Source: Mycobacteroides chelonae (GTDB lineage: Bacteria > Actinomycetota > Actinomycetes > Mycobacteriales > Mycobacteriaceae). Taken from it: DNA of 64,000 bases. This document shows positions 42,567 through 50,303 of the stretch, in pieces. The stretch's first letter is position 1. Each line of letters begins with the position of its first letter. A program made the position numbers and the translations under genes. The stretch is taken from positions 3,720,001 to 3,784,000 of the forward strand of contig NZ_CP050145.1 in assembly GCF_016767715.1 (NCBI RefSeq), read 5' to 3'. The notes under the pieces were generated by a model. That model was given only the letters and a program-made list of their open reading frames with translations. It did no database searches and was not told the origin of the DNA.

Positions 42567-44366
42567 GTGCCCAATCACGCCAGCTCGAAGATCAGCAAGG
42601 TACTCGTCGCCAACCGCGGCGAGATTGCCGTTCGGGTGATCCGCGCGGCGAAGGACGCCGGCCTGGGCAGCGTCGCGATCTACGCCGAGCCCGACGCCGA
42701 CGCGCCCCACGTTCACCTCGCCGACGAGGCCTTCGGCATCGGCGGTAACACCGCCGCCGAGTCCTACCTGGATTTCGGCAAGATCCTGGAGGCCGCCGAG
42801 AAGTCCGGCGCCAACGCTGTCCACCCCGGCTACGGTTTCCTCTCCGAGAATGCCGACTTCGCCCAGGCCGTCATCGACGCCGGGTTGATCTGGATCGGGC
42901 CCAGCCCGCAGTCCATCCGCGACCTCGGTGACAAGGTCACCGCCCGCCACATCGCCGCACGGGCCCAGGCCCCGCTGGTGCCCGGTACCCCGGACCCGGT
43001 GAAGGATGCCGACGAGGTCGTCGCCTTCGCCAAGGAGCACGGTCTGCCGATCGCCATCAAGGCGGCCTTCGGTGGTGGTGGCCGCGGCATGAAGGTGGCC
43101 CGCACCCTGGAAGAGGTTCCCGAGCTGTTCGAGTCCGCCACCCGCGAGGCCGTCGCCGCCTTCGGTCGTGGCGAGTGCTTCGTGGAGCGCTACCTGGACA
43201 AGCCGCGCCACGTCGAGGCGCAGGTCATCGCCGATCAGCACGGCAATGTCATCGTCGCCGGTACCCGCGACTGCTCACTGCAGCGCCGCTTCCAGAAGCT
43301 TGTCGAGGAGGCGCCCGCGCCGTTCCTGACCGACGCTCAGCGCAAGGAGATCCACGAGTCCGCCAAGCGCATCTGCAAGGAAGCCGGCTACTACGGTGCC
43401 GGCACCGTCGAGTACCTGGTCGGCCAGGACGGCTTGATCTCATTCCTCGAGGTCAACACCCGTCTGCAGGTGGAACACCCGGTCACCGAGGAGACCGCAG
43501 GCGTCGACCTGGTGCTGGAGCAGTTCAAGATCGCCAATGGCGAGGCCCTCGAGTTCACCGAGGACCCGACGCCGCGCGGCCACTCGATCGAGTTCCGCAT
43601 CAACGGCGAGGACGCCGGCCGTAACTTCCTGCCCGCCCCCGGCCCGGTCAAGGTCTACGACACCCCCACCGGCCCCGGTGTGCGCCTGGACTCGGGTGTG
43701 CAGGCCGGTTCGGTGATCGGTGGACAGTTCGACTCGATGCTGGCCAAGCTGATCGTCACCGGCCGCGACCGCAACGAGGCGCTGGCCCGCTCGCGGCGTG
43801 CCCTGGCCGAGTTCAACGTCGAGGGTCTGGCCACCGTCATCCCGTTCCACCGCGCAGTGGTCTCCGATCCCGCCTTCATCGGCGACGAGGACGGCTTCAC
43901 CGTGCACACCCGCTGGATCGAGACCGAGTGGGACAACACCGTCGAGCCCTTCACCGCCGACGCCGCAGAAGGCGAAGAGGACGAGGCTCTGCCCCGCCAG
44001 AAGCTGGTCGTCGAGGTCGGCGGCCGTCGTCTCGAGGTGTCGCTGCCCGGTGACATCTCGCTCGGTGGCGGAGGCGGTGGCGCCGCGAACGGTGTCATCC
44101 GCAAGAAGCCCAAGGCGCGCAAGCGCGGCGGCCACGGTGGCGGCGGCGCCACCGGCGACTCGGTGACCGCTCCGATGCAGGGCACCGTCGTCAAGGTCGC
44201 GGTCGAAGAGGGCCAGGAGGTCGAGGCCGGCGAGCTGATCGTGGTGCTGGAGGCCATGAAGATGGAGAACCCGGTCACCGCGCACAAGGCCGGCACCATC
44301 ACCGGGCTCAGCGTCGAGGCAGGTGCCGCCATCACCCAAGGCACCGTGATCGCCGAGATCAAGTAA
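42567..44366 (+). CDS. accA3: Acyl-CoA carboxylase alpha subunit AccA3 (biotin carboxylase + BCCP)
   Basis: AccA3 (599 residues) joins an N-terminal biotin carboxylase with ATP-grasp ([48 protein letters not shown]) to a C-terminal biotin carrier domain with EAMKMENP, biotinylated on Lys565. It serves AccD4, AccD5 and AccD6 partners in malonyl-, methylmalonyl- and long-chain acyl-CoA carboxylation. The GTG after AGGAGG matches the start of M. tuberculosis AccA3. An ATG 13 codons upstream also opens the frame but lies within a repeated CTTGCGCGAAGAA element. A basic Gly-rich linker precedes the carrier domain. Confidence 0.97.
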   Translation: MPNHASSKISKVLVANRGEIAVRVIRAAKDAGLGSVAIYAEPDADAPHVHLADEAFGIGGNTAAESYLDFGKILEAAEKSGANAVHPGYGFLSENADFAQAVIDAGLIWIGPSPQSIRDLGDKVTARHIAARAQAPLVPGTPDPVKDADEVVAFAKEHGLPIAIKAAFGGGGRGMKVARTLEEVPELFESATREAVAAFGRGECFVERYLDKPRHVEAQVIADQHGNVIVAGTRDCSLQRRFQKLVEEAPAPFLTDAQRKEIHESAKRICKEAGYYGAGTVEYLVGQDGLISFLEVNTRLQVEHPVTEETAGVDLVLEQFKIANGEALEFTEDPTPRGHSIEFRINGEDAGRNFLPAPGPVKVYDTPTGPGVRLDSGVQAGSVIGGQFDSMLAKLIVTGRDRNEALARSRRALAEFNVEGLATVIPFHRAVVSDPAFIGDEDGFTVHTRWIETEWDNTVEPFTADAAEGEEDEALPRQKLVVEVGGRRLEVSLPGDISLGGGGGGAANGVIRKKPKARKRGGHGGGGATGDSVTAPMQGTVVKVAVEEGQEVEAGELIVVLEAMKMENPVTAHKAGTITGLSVEAGAAITQGTVIAEIK

Positions 44367-44378
44367 GACTGTTGTCGC

Positions 44379-44434
44379 CGAGCGTGAAGCTGTGGCGGGA
44401 TTCTCACCGAATTGCCGCCATGGTTTCACGCTCG
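44379..44434. terminator. Long inverted repeat after accA3
   Basis: Arms of about 20 bases (44,379-44,398 and 44,415-44,434), matching at about 17 positions and beginning CGAGCGTGAA / ending TTCACGCTCG, enclose a 16-base loop. The hairpin lies 13 bases after the accA3 stop and has no T-run, as usual for mycobacterial terminators. It may equally be a dispersed palindromic repeat. Confidence 0.6.
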
Positions 44435-44450
44435 ACGCGTTTCTAGACTC

Positions 44451-44777
44451 ATGGAAACCATCGAGATCAATGCGGGCGCATGGTACTTGCGCGCCCTGCG
44501 GGCCGACGAACGCATGGACGATCGCCCGGCACTGACCTCACTCGGTGTCGACGATGCCGACTATGTATCCGCGCGCGCAGCCGATTGGGACTCCGATCGC
44601 CTCTACAGCTGGGCCGTCTGCGAACCGACCACCGCGGAGATGGTCGCCGAGGTACGGCTCGACCCCGCCACCGGGGGCATCGAATCGCGGGCCCGCGACG
44701 ACTACCCGGGCTCGACGAGTGCCGAGCAGGAAGCCGTCGCCGCCGTGCGCCGCTTCGCCGACGCCATGCTGGCGTGA
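44451..44777 (+). CDS. Conserved hypothetical protein
   Basis: A 108-residue, acidic, soluble protein beginning METIEINAGAWYLRALRADE with an RPAL and DYVSARAADWDSDRLYSWAV section and a C-terminal helix AEQEAVAAVRRFADAML. It has a GNAT-like flavour in the middle but no acetyl-CoA motif, so I do not assign a function. The ATG chosen follows a hairpin and begins after an in-frame extension that lies in the repeat. Codon usage is host-like. Confidence 0.7.
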   Translation: METIEINAGAWYLRALRADERMDDRPALTSLGVDDADYVSARAADWDSDRLYSWAVCEPTTAEMVAEVRLDPATGGIESRARDDYPGSTSAEQEAVAAVRRFADAMLA

Positions 44778-44791
44778 CGGAAAGAAACCAC

Positions 44792-44822
44792 TTGACCTCG
44801 AGTGCACTTTAGGTACGACGAT
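44792..44822 (+). promoter_or_regulatory. MerR-type promoter/operator before the FMN reductase gene
   Basis: TTGACC (44,792-44,797) is followed by a dyad CCTCGAGTGCACTTTAGG (44,796-44,813; arms CCT..AGTG and CACT..AGG) and a -10-like GACGAT 19 bases after the -35. A dyad inside an over-long spacer beginning TTGACCT is characteristic of MerR-family activators such as SoxR and related sensors. No MerR gene is in the window, so the regulator would act in trans. Start codon 44,829 follows at once. Confidence 0.55.
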
Positions 44823-44828
44823 GGGCGA

Positions 44829-45419
44829 GTGAACACGTCAACCACCCCGCTGCGCCTTGCCGTGATCTGCGCCAGTACGCGCGACGGTCGGTTCGGCCCC
44901 ACTGTCGCGAACTGGATCGCAGAAAAGGCCCGGCATCATCCGTCGTTCCATGCCGGCTACATCGACCTCGCGGAATACCCACTTCCCCTTCACCTTTCCC
45001 GCAGACCGGGGGCCGACGACACCGCCCATCTGGCCAAGATGACGGCACGGCTGCGCATTGCCGACGCATTTCTCGTGGTCACTCCGGAGTACAACCACAG
45101 TTTCCCCGCCCCGTTGAAGAACCTGATCGACTGGCATCACAGCGAGTGGCAGGCCAAGCCGGTCGGATTCACGTCCTACGGCGGCATGTCGGGAGGGTTG
45201 CGCGCCATCGAGCAGCTGCGCCTGGTTTTCGCCGAACTGCATGCCGTGACCACCCGTGACGTGGTCAGTTTCCACGGCGTGTGGAGCCAATTCGATGACG
45301 CCGGCCAGCTCGTCGACAGCCGCGACGCGGAAACCGCCGCCAAGACGATGCTCGATGAGCTGGCATGGTGGGGTTCCGCGTTACGGACGGCGCGGGAGCA
45401 CTCCCCCTACGCCTGGTGA
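44829..45419 (+). CDS. NADPH-dependent FMN reductase family protein
   Basis: The 196-residue flavodoxin-like protein has the FMN phosphate loop ICASTRDGRFGPTVANWI, TPEYNHSFPAPLKNLIDW for flavin/substrate contact and FTSYGGMSGGLRAIEQLR. These define the NADPH-dependent FMN/azoreductase (YhdA/ChrR-like) family, soluble dimers that reduce quinones, azo dyes or metals. The GTG (MNTSTTPLRL) was chosen because the upstream in-frame codons fall inside the predicted MerR-type promoter. It converges with lat, with one base between stops. Confidence 0.88.
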   Translation: MNTSTTPLRLAVICASTRDGRFGPTVANWIAEKARHHPSFHAGYIDLAEYPLPLHLSRRPGADDTAHLAKMTARLRIADAFLVVTPEYNHSFPAPLKNLIDWHHSEWQAKPVGFTSYGGMSGGLRAIEQLRLVFAELHAVTTRDVVSFHGVWSQFDDAGQLVDSRDAETAAKTMLDELAWWGSALRTAREHSPYAW

Positions 45420-45420
45420 G

Positions 45421-46797
45421 CTATGCCTGGGGAGACTGCGCCAGCACCCGTGATACCGCGGCCACCGCAGCGTCGATCTCCTCGGCACTGACGATCAGCG
45501 GCGGACGGAACCGGACACTGTTCTTGCCGCTGGGCAACAGGATCACGTGCTCCTGCGACCACAGGCGCTCCACCAGATGATCACGCTCCTGCGTGGTCGG
45601 CAGACTGAACGCGCACATCAGCCCGCGGCCCCGCACGTCGCCAATCTCGCCGTGCCGCAGCGCCAGGGTCTGCAGACGGTCCAGTAGGTACTCGCCCATC
45701 CGAGCCGCATTGCCGAAAAGCCGCTGCGACTCAATCACTTCCAGGATGCGGCGAGAGCGCACCATATCGACCAGGTTTCCGCCCCAGGTGGAGTTGATGC
45801 GTGAGCTGACGGCGAAGACGTTGTCGGCGACCTCATCGACACGACCGCCCGCCATGACCCCGCACACCTGCGTCTTCTTGCCAAACGCCACGATGTCGGG
45901 CGTCACGCCCAGCTGTTGGAATGCCCACGCCGTACCGGTGAGGCCACACCCGGTCTGCACCTCGTCGAAGACGAACAGGGCGTCATTCTCGTGACACAGC
46001 GCGCGCATGGCGTGGAAGAACTCGGGGCGGAAATGATGATCTCCACCCTCACCCTGAATTGGCTCGGCGATGAAACATGCTATGTCGTGCGGATTTTCGG
46101 CGAACACACGGCGGGCCTGTGCCAGTGCGGCAGCCTCCAGCTCTTCGATATCGGCGTCGGGGCGCAGGTACGGCGCATCGATGCGCGGCCAGTCGAACTT
46201 GGGGAACCGCGCCACCTTGTTGGGATCGGTGTTCGTCAGCGACATGGTGTAGCCACTTCGGCCGTGGAAGGCCTCGCGCAGGTGTAATACCTTGGTGCCC
46301 AAGGCTGGATCGATTCCGTGCGCCTCGTTCCAGCGGCTCTTCCAATCAAATGCCACCTTTAGTGCGTTCTCTACCGCCAGCGCTCCGCCGTCTACGAAGA
46401 ACAGGTGCGGTAGCGCCGGGTCACCGAGCACTCGCGCGAAAGTGTCGACGAACCTGGCCATCTCGACGGTGTAGATATCCGAATTGCTCGGCTTGTTGAT
46501 GGCAGCCCGGGTCAGTTCGGCACGGAACTCACCGTCCTCGGCGAGCATCGGGTGGTTCATCCCCAGCGCCGACGACGCGAAGAAGGTGAACATATCGAGA
46601 TAGGTGGTCCCGTCGCGCGCATCCACCAGATGCGCCCCGCGCGAACGCTCCAGGTCGAGCACGAGGTCCATTCCGTCGGCCAGAATGCTGCGCCGCAGCA
46701 CCTCATGCACCCGATCCGGTGTCACCGGGTCCGGACGCGTCGCCTCGTCATCGGTCGTGGAGCCTACGTGGGCCCCCGGGAACATGAGTGCGGTCAT
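45421..46797 (-). CDS. lat: L-lysine 6-transaminase (lysine epsilon-aminotransferase)
   Basis: LAT (458 residues) transfers the epsilon-amino group of lysine to 2-oxoglutarate, giving 2-aminoadipate 6-semialdehyde (piperideine-6-carboxylate) and glutamate. Class III aminotransferase motifs are MFTFFASSALGMNHP, FHGRSGYTMSLTNTDP, EPIQGEGGDHHFR, FDEVQTGCG and the PLP-lysine segment FGKKTQVCG (Lys307/308). It matches Rv3290c, known to be strongly induced in persistence models. The ATG (MTALMFPG) was preferred over one three codons upstream. It follows lrpA on the same strand with AT-rich repeats between. Confidence 0.96.
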   Translation of the reverse strand: MTALMFPGAHVGSTTDDEATRPDPVTPDRVHEVLRRSILADGMDLVLDLERSRGAHLVDARDGTTYLDMFTFFASSALGMNHPMLAEDGEFRAELTRAAINKPSNSDIYTVEMARFVDTFARVLGDPALPHLFFVDGGALAVENALKVAFDWKSRWNEAHGIDPALGTKVLHLREAFHGRSGYTMSLTNTDPNKVARFPKFDWPRIDAPYLRPDADIEELEAAALAQARRVFAENPHDIACFIAEPIQGEGGDHHFRPEFFHAMRALCHENDALFVFDEVQTGCGLTGTAWAFQQLGVTPDIVAFGKKTQVCGVMAGGRVDEVADNVFAVSSRINSTWGGNLVDMVRSRRILEVIESQRLFGNAARMGEYLLDRLQTLALRHGEIGDVRGRGLMCAFSLPTTQERDHLVERLWSQEHVILLPSGKNSVRFRPPLIVSAEEIDAAVAAVSRVLAQSPQA

Positions 46798-46816
46798 AGG
46801 ACCCACACTAACGGAG

Positions 46817-46855
46817 TATTTACGACTTCTCTACATCAAGACAAGAATATTTACG
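46817..46855. promoter_or_regulatory. Two TATTTACG repeats between lrpA and lat
   Basis: TATTTACG occurs at 46,817-46,824 and 46,848-46,855, 31 bases apart (about three helical turns), in an AT-rich patch upstream of lat; the second copy overlaps the lrpA stop. Lrp-type proteins bind phased AT-rich sites, so these may be LrpA sites controlling lat. Inferred from phasing and position. Confidence 0.4.
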
Positions 46856-47327
46856 GCACTAGCTGGCGGCCATCGTAAAAAGTTTGTAAGATGATGGTGC
46901 TTCGCGTGCGAACATTGGCTGTGGTGCGGATCAGCTGCAGCAGCTCCTCGAGCGCACGCGGCGAGGGCACTCGCACCAGGAGGATGTAGCTTTCCTCGCC
47001 CGCCACCGAGTGGCACGACTCGATGGCGTCAATGTGCTCAAGCCGTGCCGGAGCATCATCGGGTTGCGAAGGATCGAGAGGGGTGATTGCCACGAACGCC
47101 GAGAGCAGTTGGCCCACCGACTCCGGATTGACCCTGGCCGCATATCCGGTGAGAACACCGCGAGATTCCAGCCGCCGCACACGAGTTTGCACCGCAGAGA
47201 TCGACAGCCCGGCCTTTGCCGCCAGATGCGCCAGGGTCGCCCGGCCATCGCGAGCCAACTCGCGCACCAGAATCCGGTCGACGTCATCAAGCGGACGCTC
47301 GGGCGTTCTCTCGGAATCCGCAGTCAC
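46851..47327 (-). CDS. lrpA: Lrp/AsnC family regulator LrpA
   Basis: The 158-residue regulator has an N-terminal helix-turn-helix (LDDVDRILVRELARDGRATL, LAHLAAKAGLSISAVQTRVRRLE) and a C-terminal RAM ligand domain with LLVRVPSPRALEELLQLI. It corresponds to Rv3291c, an amino-acid-responsive octameric regulator that controls the adjacent lat gene. The GTG giving MTADSERTP was chosen; the open frame runs 19 codons further but with no family resemblance. It is divergent from the HglS-type gene with 90 bases between, so it may also control lysine-degradation genes on that side. Confidence 0.94.
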   Translation of the reverse strand: MTADSERTPERPLDDVDRILVRELARDGRATLAHLAAKAGLSISAVQTRVRRLESRGVLTGYAARVNPESVGQLLSAFVAITPLDPSQPDDAPARLEHIDAIESCHSVAGEESYILLVRVPSPRALEELLQLIRTTANVRTRSTIILQTFYDGRQLVP

Positions 47328-47417
47328 GGAGGCAGAGTACCGCGACCACGGACCACAAGGAACGAACTTGCGTAGGCCAATCACGTCAACTGTGAGACCA
47401 ACTACAGGACGAATTCG

Positions 47418-48725
47418 ATGACCGATCTCATCCCCTGCTGGGAACTACGCGCAGGTTTCGCGGCGGCACTGTCCCAGATGTATGGGACGGAAGTTCCCGC
47501 GTACAACACGCTGGTCGATGTCAGCACCGAAGTGAACCAGACTTACGCCACAACACATCCGGATGCCGAACGGCTCGGCTCGATCGATCGCGTGACCGCC
47601 GAGCGCCACGGCGCGATCCGGGTGGGCAGCCCGCGAGAACTCGCCGCCGTCGCCGACCTGTTCGAAGCGTTCGGGATGTATCCCGTTGACTTCTACGACT
47701 TGCGTGACGCCGCGTCGCCGGTACCCGTGGTCTCGACGGCATTTCGGCCCATCGATGAAAAAGAGTTGGCACTCAACCCCTTCCGAGTGTTCACCTCCAT
47801 GCTTGCGACCGCCGACCGCCGGTTCTTCGACGCGGAACTGCGCACGCGCGTGGATCACTTCGTACGGCGGCGAGAGCTGTTCGATCCGGCGCTGCTGGCC
47901 CACGCGCGACTAATCAGCGCTGCGGGCGGAGCCACCCCGGCGCAGGCCGAGGACTTCATTAGCGAAGCTGTGAAGTCGTTCGCACTGTCCACGGCCCCCA
48001 TCGATCGGGCCTGGTATGACGAGCTTTCCGCGGTCTCACCGGTCGCCGCGGACATCGCCGGCGTGGGCGGCACACACATCAACCATCTGACACCGCGCGT
48101 GCTCGATATCGACGACCTGTACCGGCAGATGACGGCACGCGGCATCACCATGATCGACGCGATCCAGGGGCCACCGCGCTGGCATGGACCCGATGTCCTC
48201 CTGCGGCAGACCTCATTCCGGGCACTGGCCGAGCCACGCCGTTTCCTCATGCCCGACGGCACCGTGACCAGCGACACGCTGCGGGTCCGGTTCGGCGAAG
48301 TCGAGGCACGGGGCATAGCCCTCACCCCCACCGGCCGCACTCGCTACGACGCCGCGATGATCGCCATCGACACCGCACAGGCAGATCCCGAACGGGCCGC
48401 GTCTATTTGGGCCGATCACTTTCCCGATACCGAGGCCGGTCTGGCCGAGCAGGAACTCGCATACTTCCGCACGGACGTCGGCGCCGACGGTGAGATCGTG
48501 CGCCGCCCCATCGTGTACGAGGATTTCCTGCCGCGTTCGGCCGCTGGGATATTCCGGTCCAATCTCGACGACGACGGCGCATACGGGGATAGTGCCGACG
48601 ATTACGCCGCCGACTACTCGAAGGATTGGATGTCGGGCGCCATAGGGCGGGACATCCACGATCCATACACGCTCTACGCCGCCATCGCCGCACAATCTGA
48701 CCTCACGATAGGAGCCGATCGATGA
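47418..48725 (+). CDS. hglS: 2-oxoadipate dioxygenase/decarboxylase (HglS/DUF1338 family)
   Basis: The 435-residue protein fits the DUF1338 family of the VOC superfamily: LSQMYGTEVPAYNTLVDVST, FRVFTSMLATADRRFF, GGTHINHLTPRVLDIDDLY (His220 and His223) and VRFGEVEARGIALTPTGR with a likely metal-binding Glu. HglS converts 2-oxoadipate to D-2-hydroxyglutarate, the last specific step of a lysine catabolic route. Its position between lat/lrpA and pcd supports this role here. It matches Rv3292 in place. It overlaps pcd by four bases (ATGA). Confidence 0.85.
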   Translation: MTDLIPCWELRAGFAAALSQMYGTEVPAYNTLVDVSTEVNQTYATTHPDAERLGSIDRVTAERHGAIRVGSPRELAAVADLFEAFGMYPVDFYDLRDAASPVPVVSTAFRPIDEKELALNPFRVFTSMLATADRRFFDAELRTRVDHFVRRRELFDPALLAHARLISAAGGATPAQAEDFISEAVKSFALSTAPIDRAWYDELSAVSPVAADIAGVGGTHINHLTPRVLDIDDLYRQMTARGITMIDAIQGPPRWHGPDVLLRQTSFRALAEPRRFLMPDGTVTSDTLRVRFGEVEARGIALTPTGRTRYDAAMIAIDTAQADPERAASIWADHFPDTEAGLAEQELAYFRTDVGADGEIVRRPIVYEDFLPRSAAGIFRSNLDDDGAYGDSADDYAADYSKDWMSGAIGRDIHDPYTLYAAIAAQSDLTIGADR

Positions 48726-50281
48726 CCACCACACTGCCTACCGCATCCCCCGAGGTGCTGCCAACCGCCGACGAGTTGCGCACGCGCGCCCAGAACGCGC
48801 TGCGGTGGATCGGCGCGGACGTAGAACTGAGCACGGGAGCGGGAGAAGGTGGCGGCGTCACGGTGCGTACCCCTATCACCGGCGACACGCTGTTCACGCT
48901 CGCGGCCAGCTCGACGGAGGATGTCGATAACGCCATCACCGAAGCCGCCCAGGCATTTTCACAATGGCGCACCACCCCGGCGCCCGTGCGCGGTGCATTG
49001 GTGGCCCGTCTCGGCGAGCTGCTGACGGAGCACAAGAAGGATCTGGCCGAATTGGTGACCATCGAGGCCGGAAAGATTGTCTCGGAGGCACTCGGCGAGG
49101 TCCAGGAGATGATCGACATCTGCCAATTCGCGGTCGGACTGTCCCGGCAGCTCTATGGCAAGACGATGGCCTCCGAGCGTGCCGGGCATCGACTCATGGA
49201 GTCCTGGCATCCACTGGGCGTGGTCGGAGTCATTTCCGCGTTCAACTTCCCGGTAGCCGTGTGGTCATGGAACACCGCGATCGCCCTTGTCTGCGGTGAC
49301 ACCGTGGTGTGGAAGCCATCCGAGTTGACACCACTGACTGCCGTTGCCTGCCAGGCACTCTTGGACCGCGCCGCCGCCGACGTGGGGGCGCCGCCGGAGG
49401 TGAGCCGACTGATCCAGGGCGGCCGTGAGGTCGGCGAACAACTCGTCGACGATCCACGCGTCGCCTTGGTGAGTGCGACAGGGTCGGTGCGGATGGGCCA
49501 ACAGGTGGGCCCGCGGGTGGCTGCCCGCTTCGGCCGGTCGCTGCTCGAGTTGGGCGGTAACAACGCGGCCATCGTGACGCCCTCAGCGGATCTGGATCTT
49601 GCGGTGCGCGGAATCGTGTTCTCGGCCGCGGGCACCGCGGGCCAGCGCTGTACCACCCTGCGGCGGTTGATCGTTCACCACTCTGTCGCTGATGCGCTGG
49701 TCGAACGCATCGTCAACGCCTACGGCCAGCTTCCGGTAGGCGATCCATTCAGCGACCAGACCCTGATAGGCCCACTGATCAACGAGAAGTCGTTCCGCGA
49801 TATGCAGGACGCACTGGAAACCGCCCGCGCGCAGGGCGGAACGGTCATCGGCGGCGAACGCCGCGATCTGGGTGACGGCGCTTACTACGTCACCCCCGCC
49901 GTGGTGCGGATGCCCGAACAGGGTGACGTTGTACACCGGGAGACCTTCGCCCCGATTCTGTACGTGCTCGGCTACGACACCCTCGACGAGGCGATCGCAC
50001 TGAACAACGCAGTGCCCCAGGGCCTTTCCTCGGCGATCTTCACCCTGGACATGCGCGAGGCCGAGCGTTTCCTGGCCGCCGACGGATCCGACTGTGGAAT
50101 CGCTAACGTCAACATCGGCACCTCGGGCGCCGAGATCGGCGGAGCGTTCGGCGGAGAGAAGGAGACGGGCGGTGGCCGCGAGTCCGGCTCCGACTCATGG
50201 AAGGCATACATGCGGCGTGCCACGAACACCGTCAACTACTCCACCGAGCTGCCGTTGGCTCAGGGCGTGCACTTCGGCTAG
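48722..50281 (+). CDS. pcd: Piperideine-6-carboxylate dehydrogenase (aldehyde dehydrogenase)
   Basis: The 519-residue NAD-dependent aldehyde dehydrogenase oxidises 2-aminoadipate semialdehyde, the LAT product, to 2-aminoadipate. Motifs are VISAFNFPVAVWSWNTAIAL, ATGSVRMGQQV, LELGGNNAAIV with the general base Glu, AGQRCTTLRR with catalytic Cys310, and GGAFGGEKETGGGRESGS. The last is typical of ALDH7/antiquitin-like enzymes. It corresponds to Rv3293 (pcd). The overlap with the HglS-type gene suggests cotranslation, and it would be the second step of lysine degradation. Confidence 0.94.
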   Translation: MTTTLPTASPEVLPTADELRTRAQNALRWIGADVELSTGAGEGGGVTVRTPITGDTLFTLAASSTEDVDNAITEAAQAFSQWRTTPAPVRGALVARLGELLTEHKKDLAELVTIEAGKIVSEALGEVQEMIDICQFAVGLSRQLYGKTMASERAGHRLMESWHPLGVVGVISAFNFPVAVWSWNTAIALVCGDTVVWKPSELTPLTAVACQALLDRAAADVGAPPEVSRLIQGGREVGEQLVDDPRVALVSATGSVRMGQQVGPRVAARFGRSLLELGGNNAAIVTPSADLDLAVRGIVFSAAGTAGQRCTTLRRLIVHHSVADALVERIVNAYGQLPVGDPFSDQTLIGPLINEKSFRDMQDALETARAQGGTVIGGERRDLGDGAYYVTPAVVRMPEQGDVVHRETFAPILYVLGYDTLDEAIALNNAVPQGLSSAIFTLDMREAERFLAADGSDCGIANVNIGTSGAEIGGAFGGEKETGGGRESGSDSWKAYMRRATNTVNYSTELPLAQGVHFG

Positions 50282-50303
50282 TCGGACGGGCTAATCGGAT
50301 GGA

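Noticed and set aside
43440..44429. 329-codon minus-strand frame across accA3
   Set aside because: It lies fully antisense to the biotin carboxylase gene, with no ribosome site and no recognisable domain.
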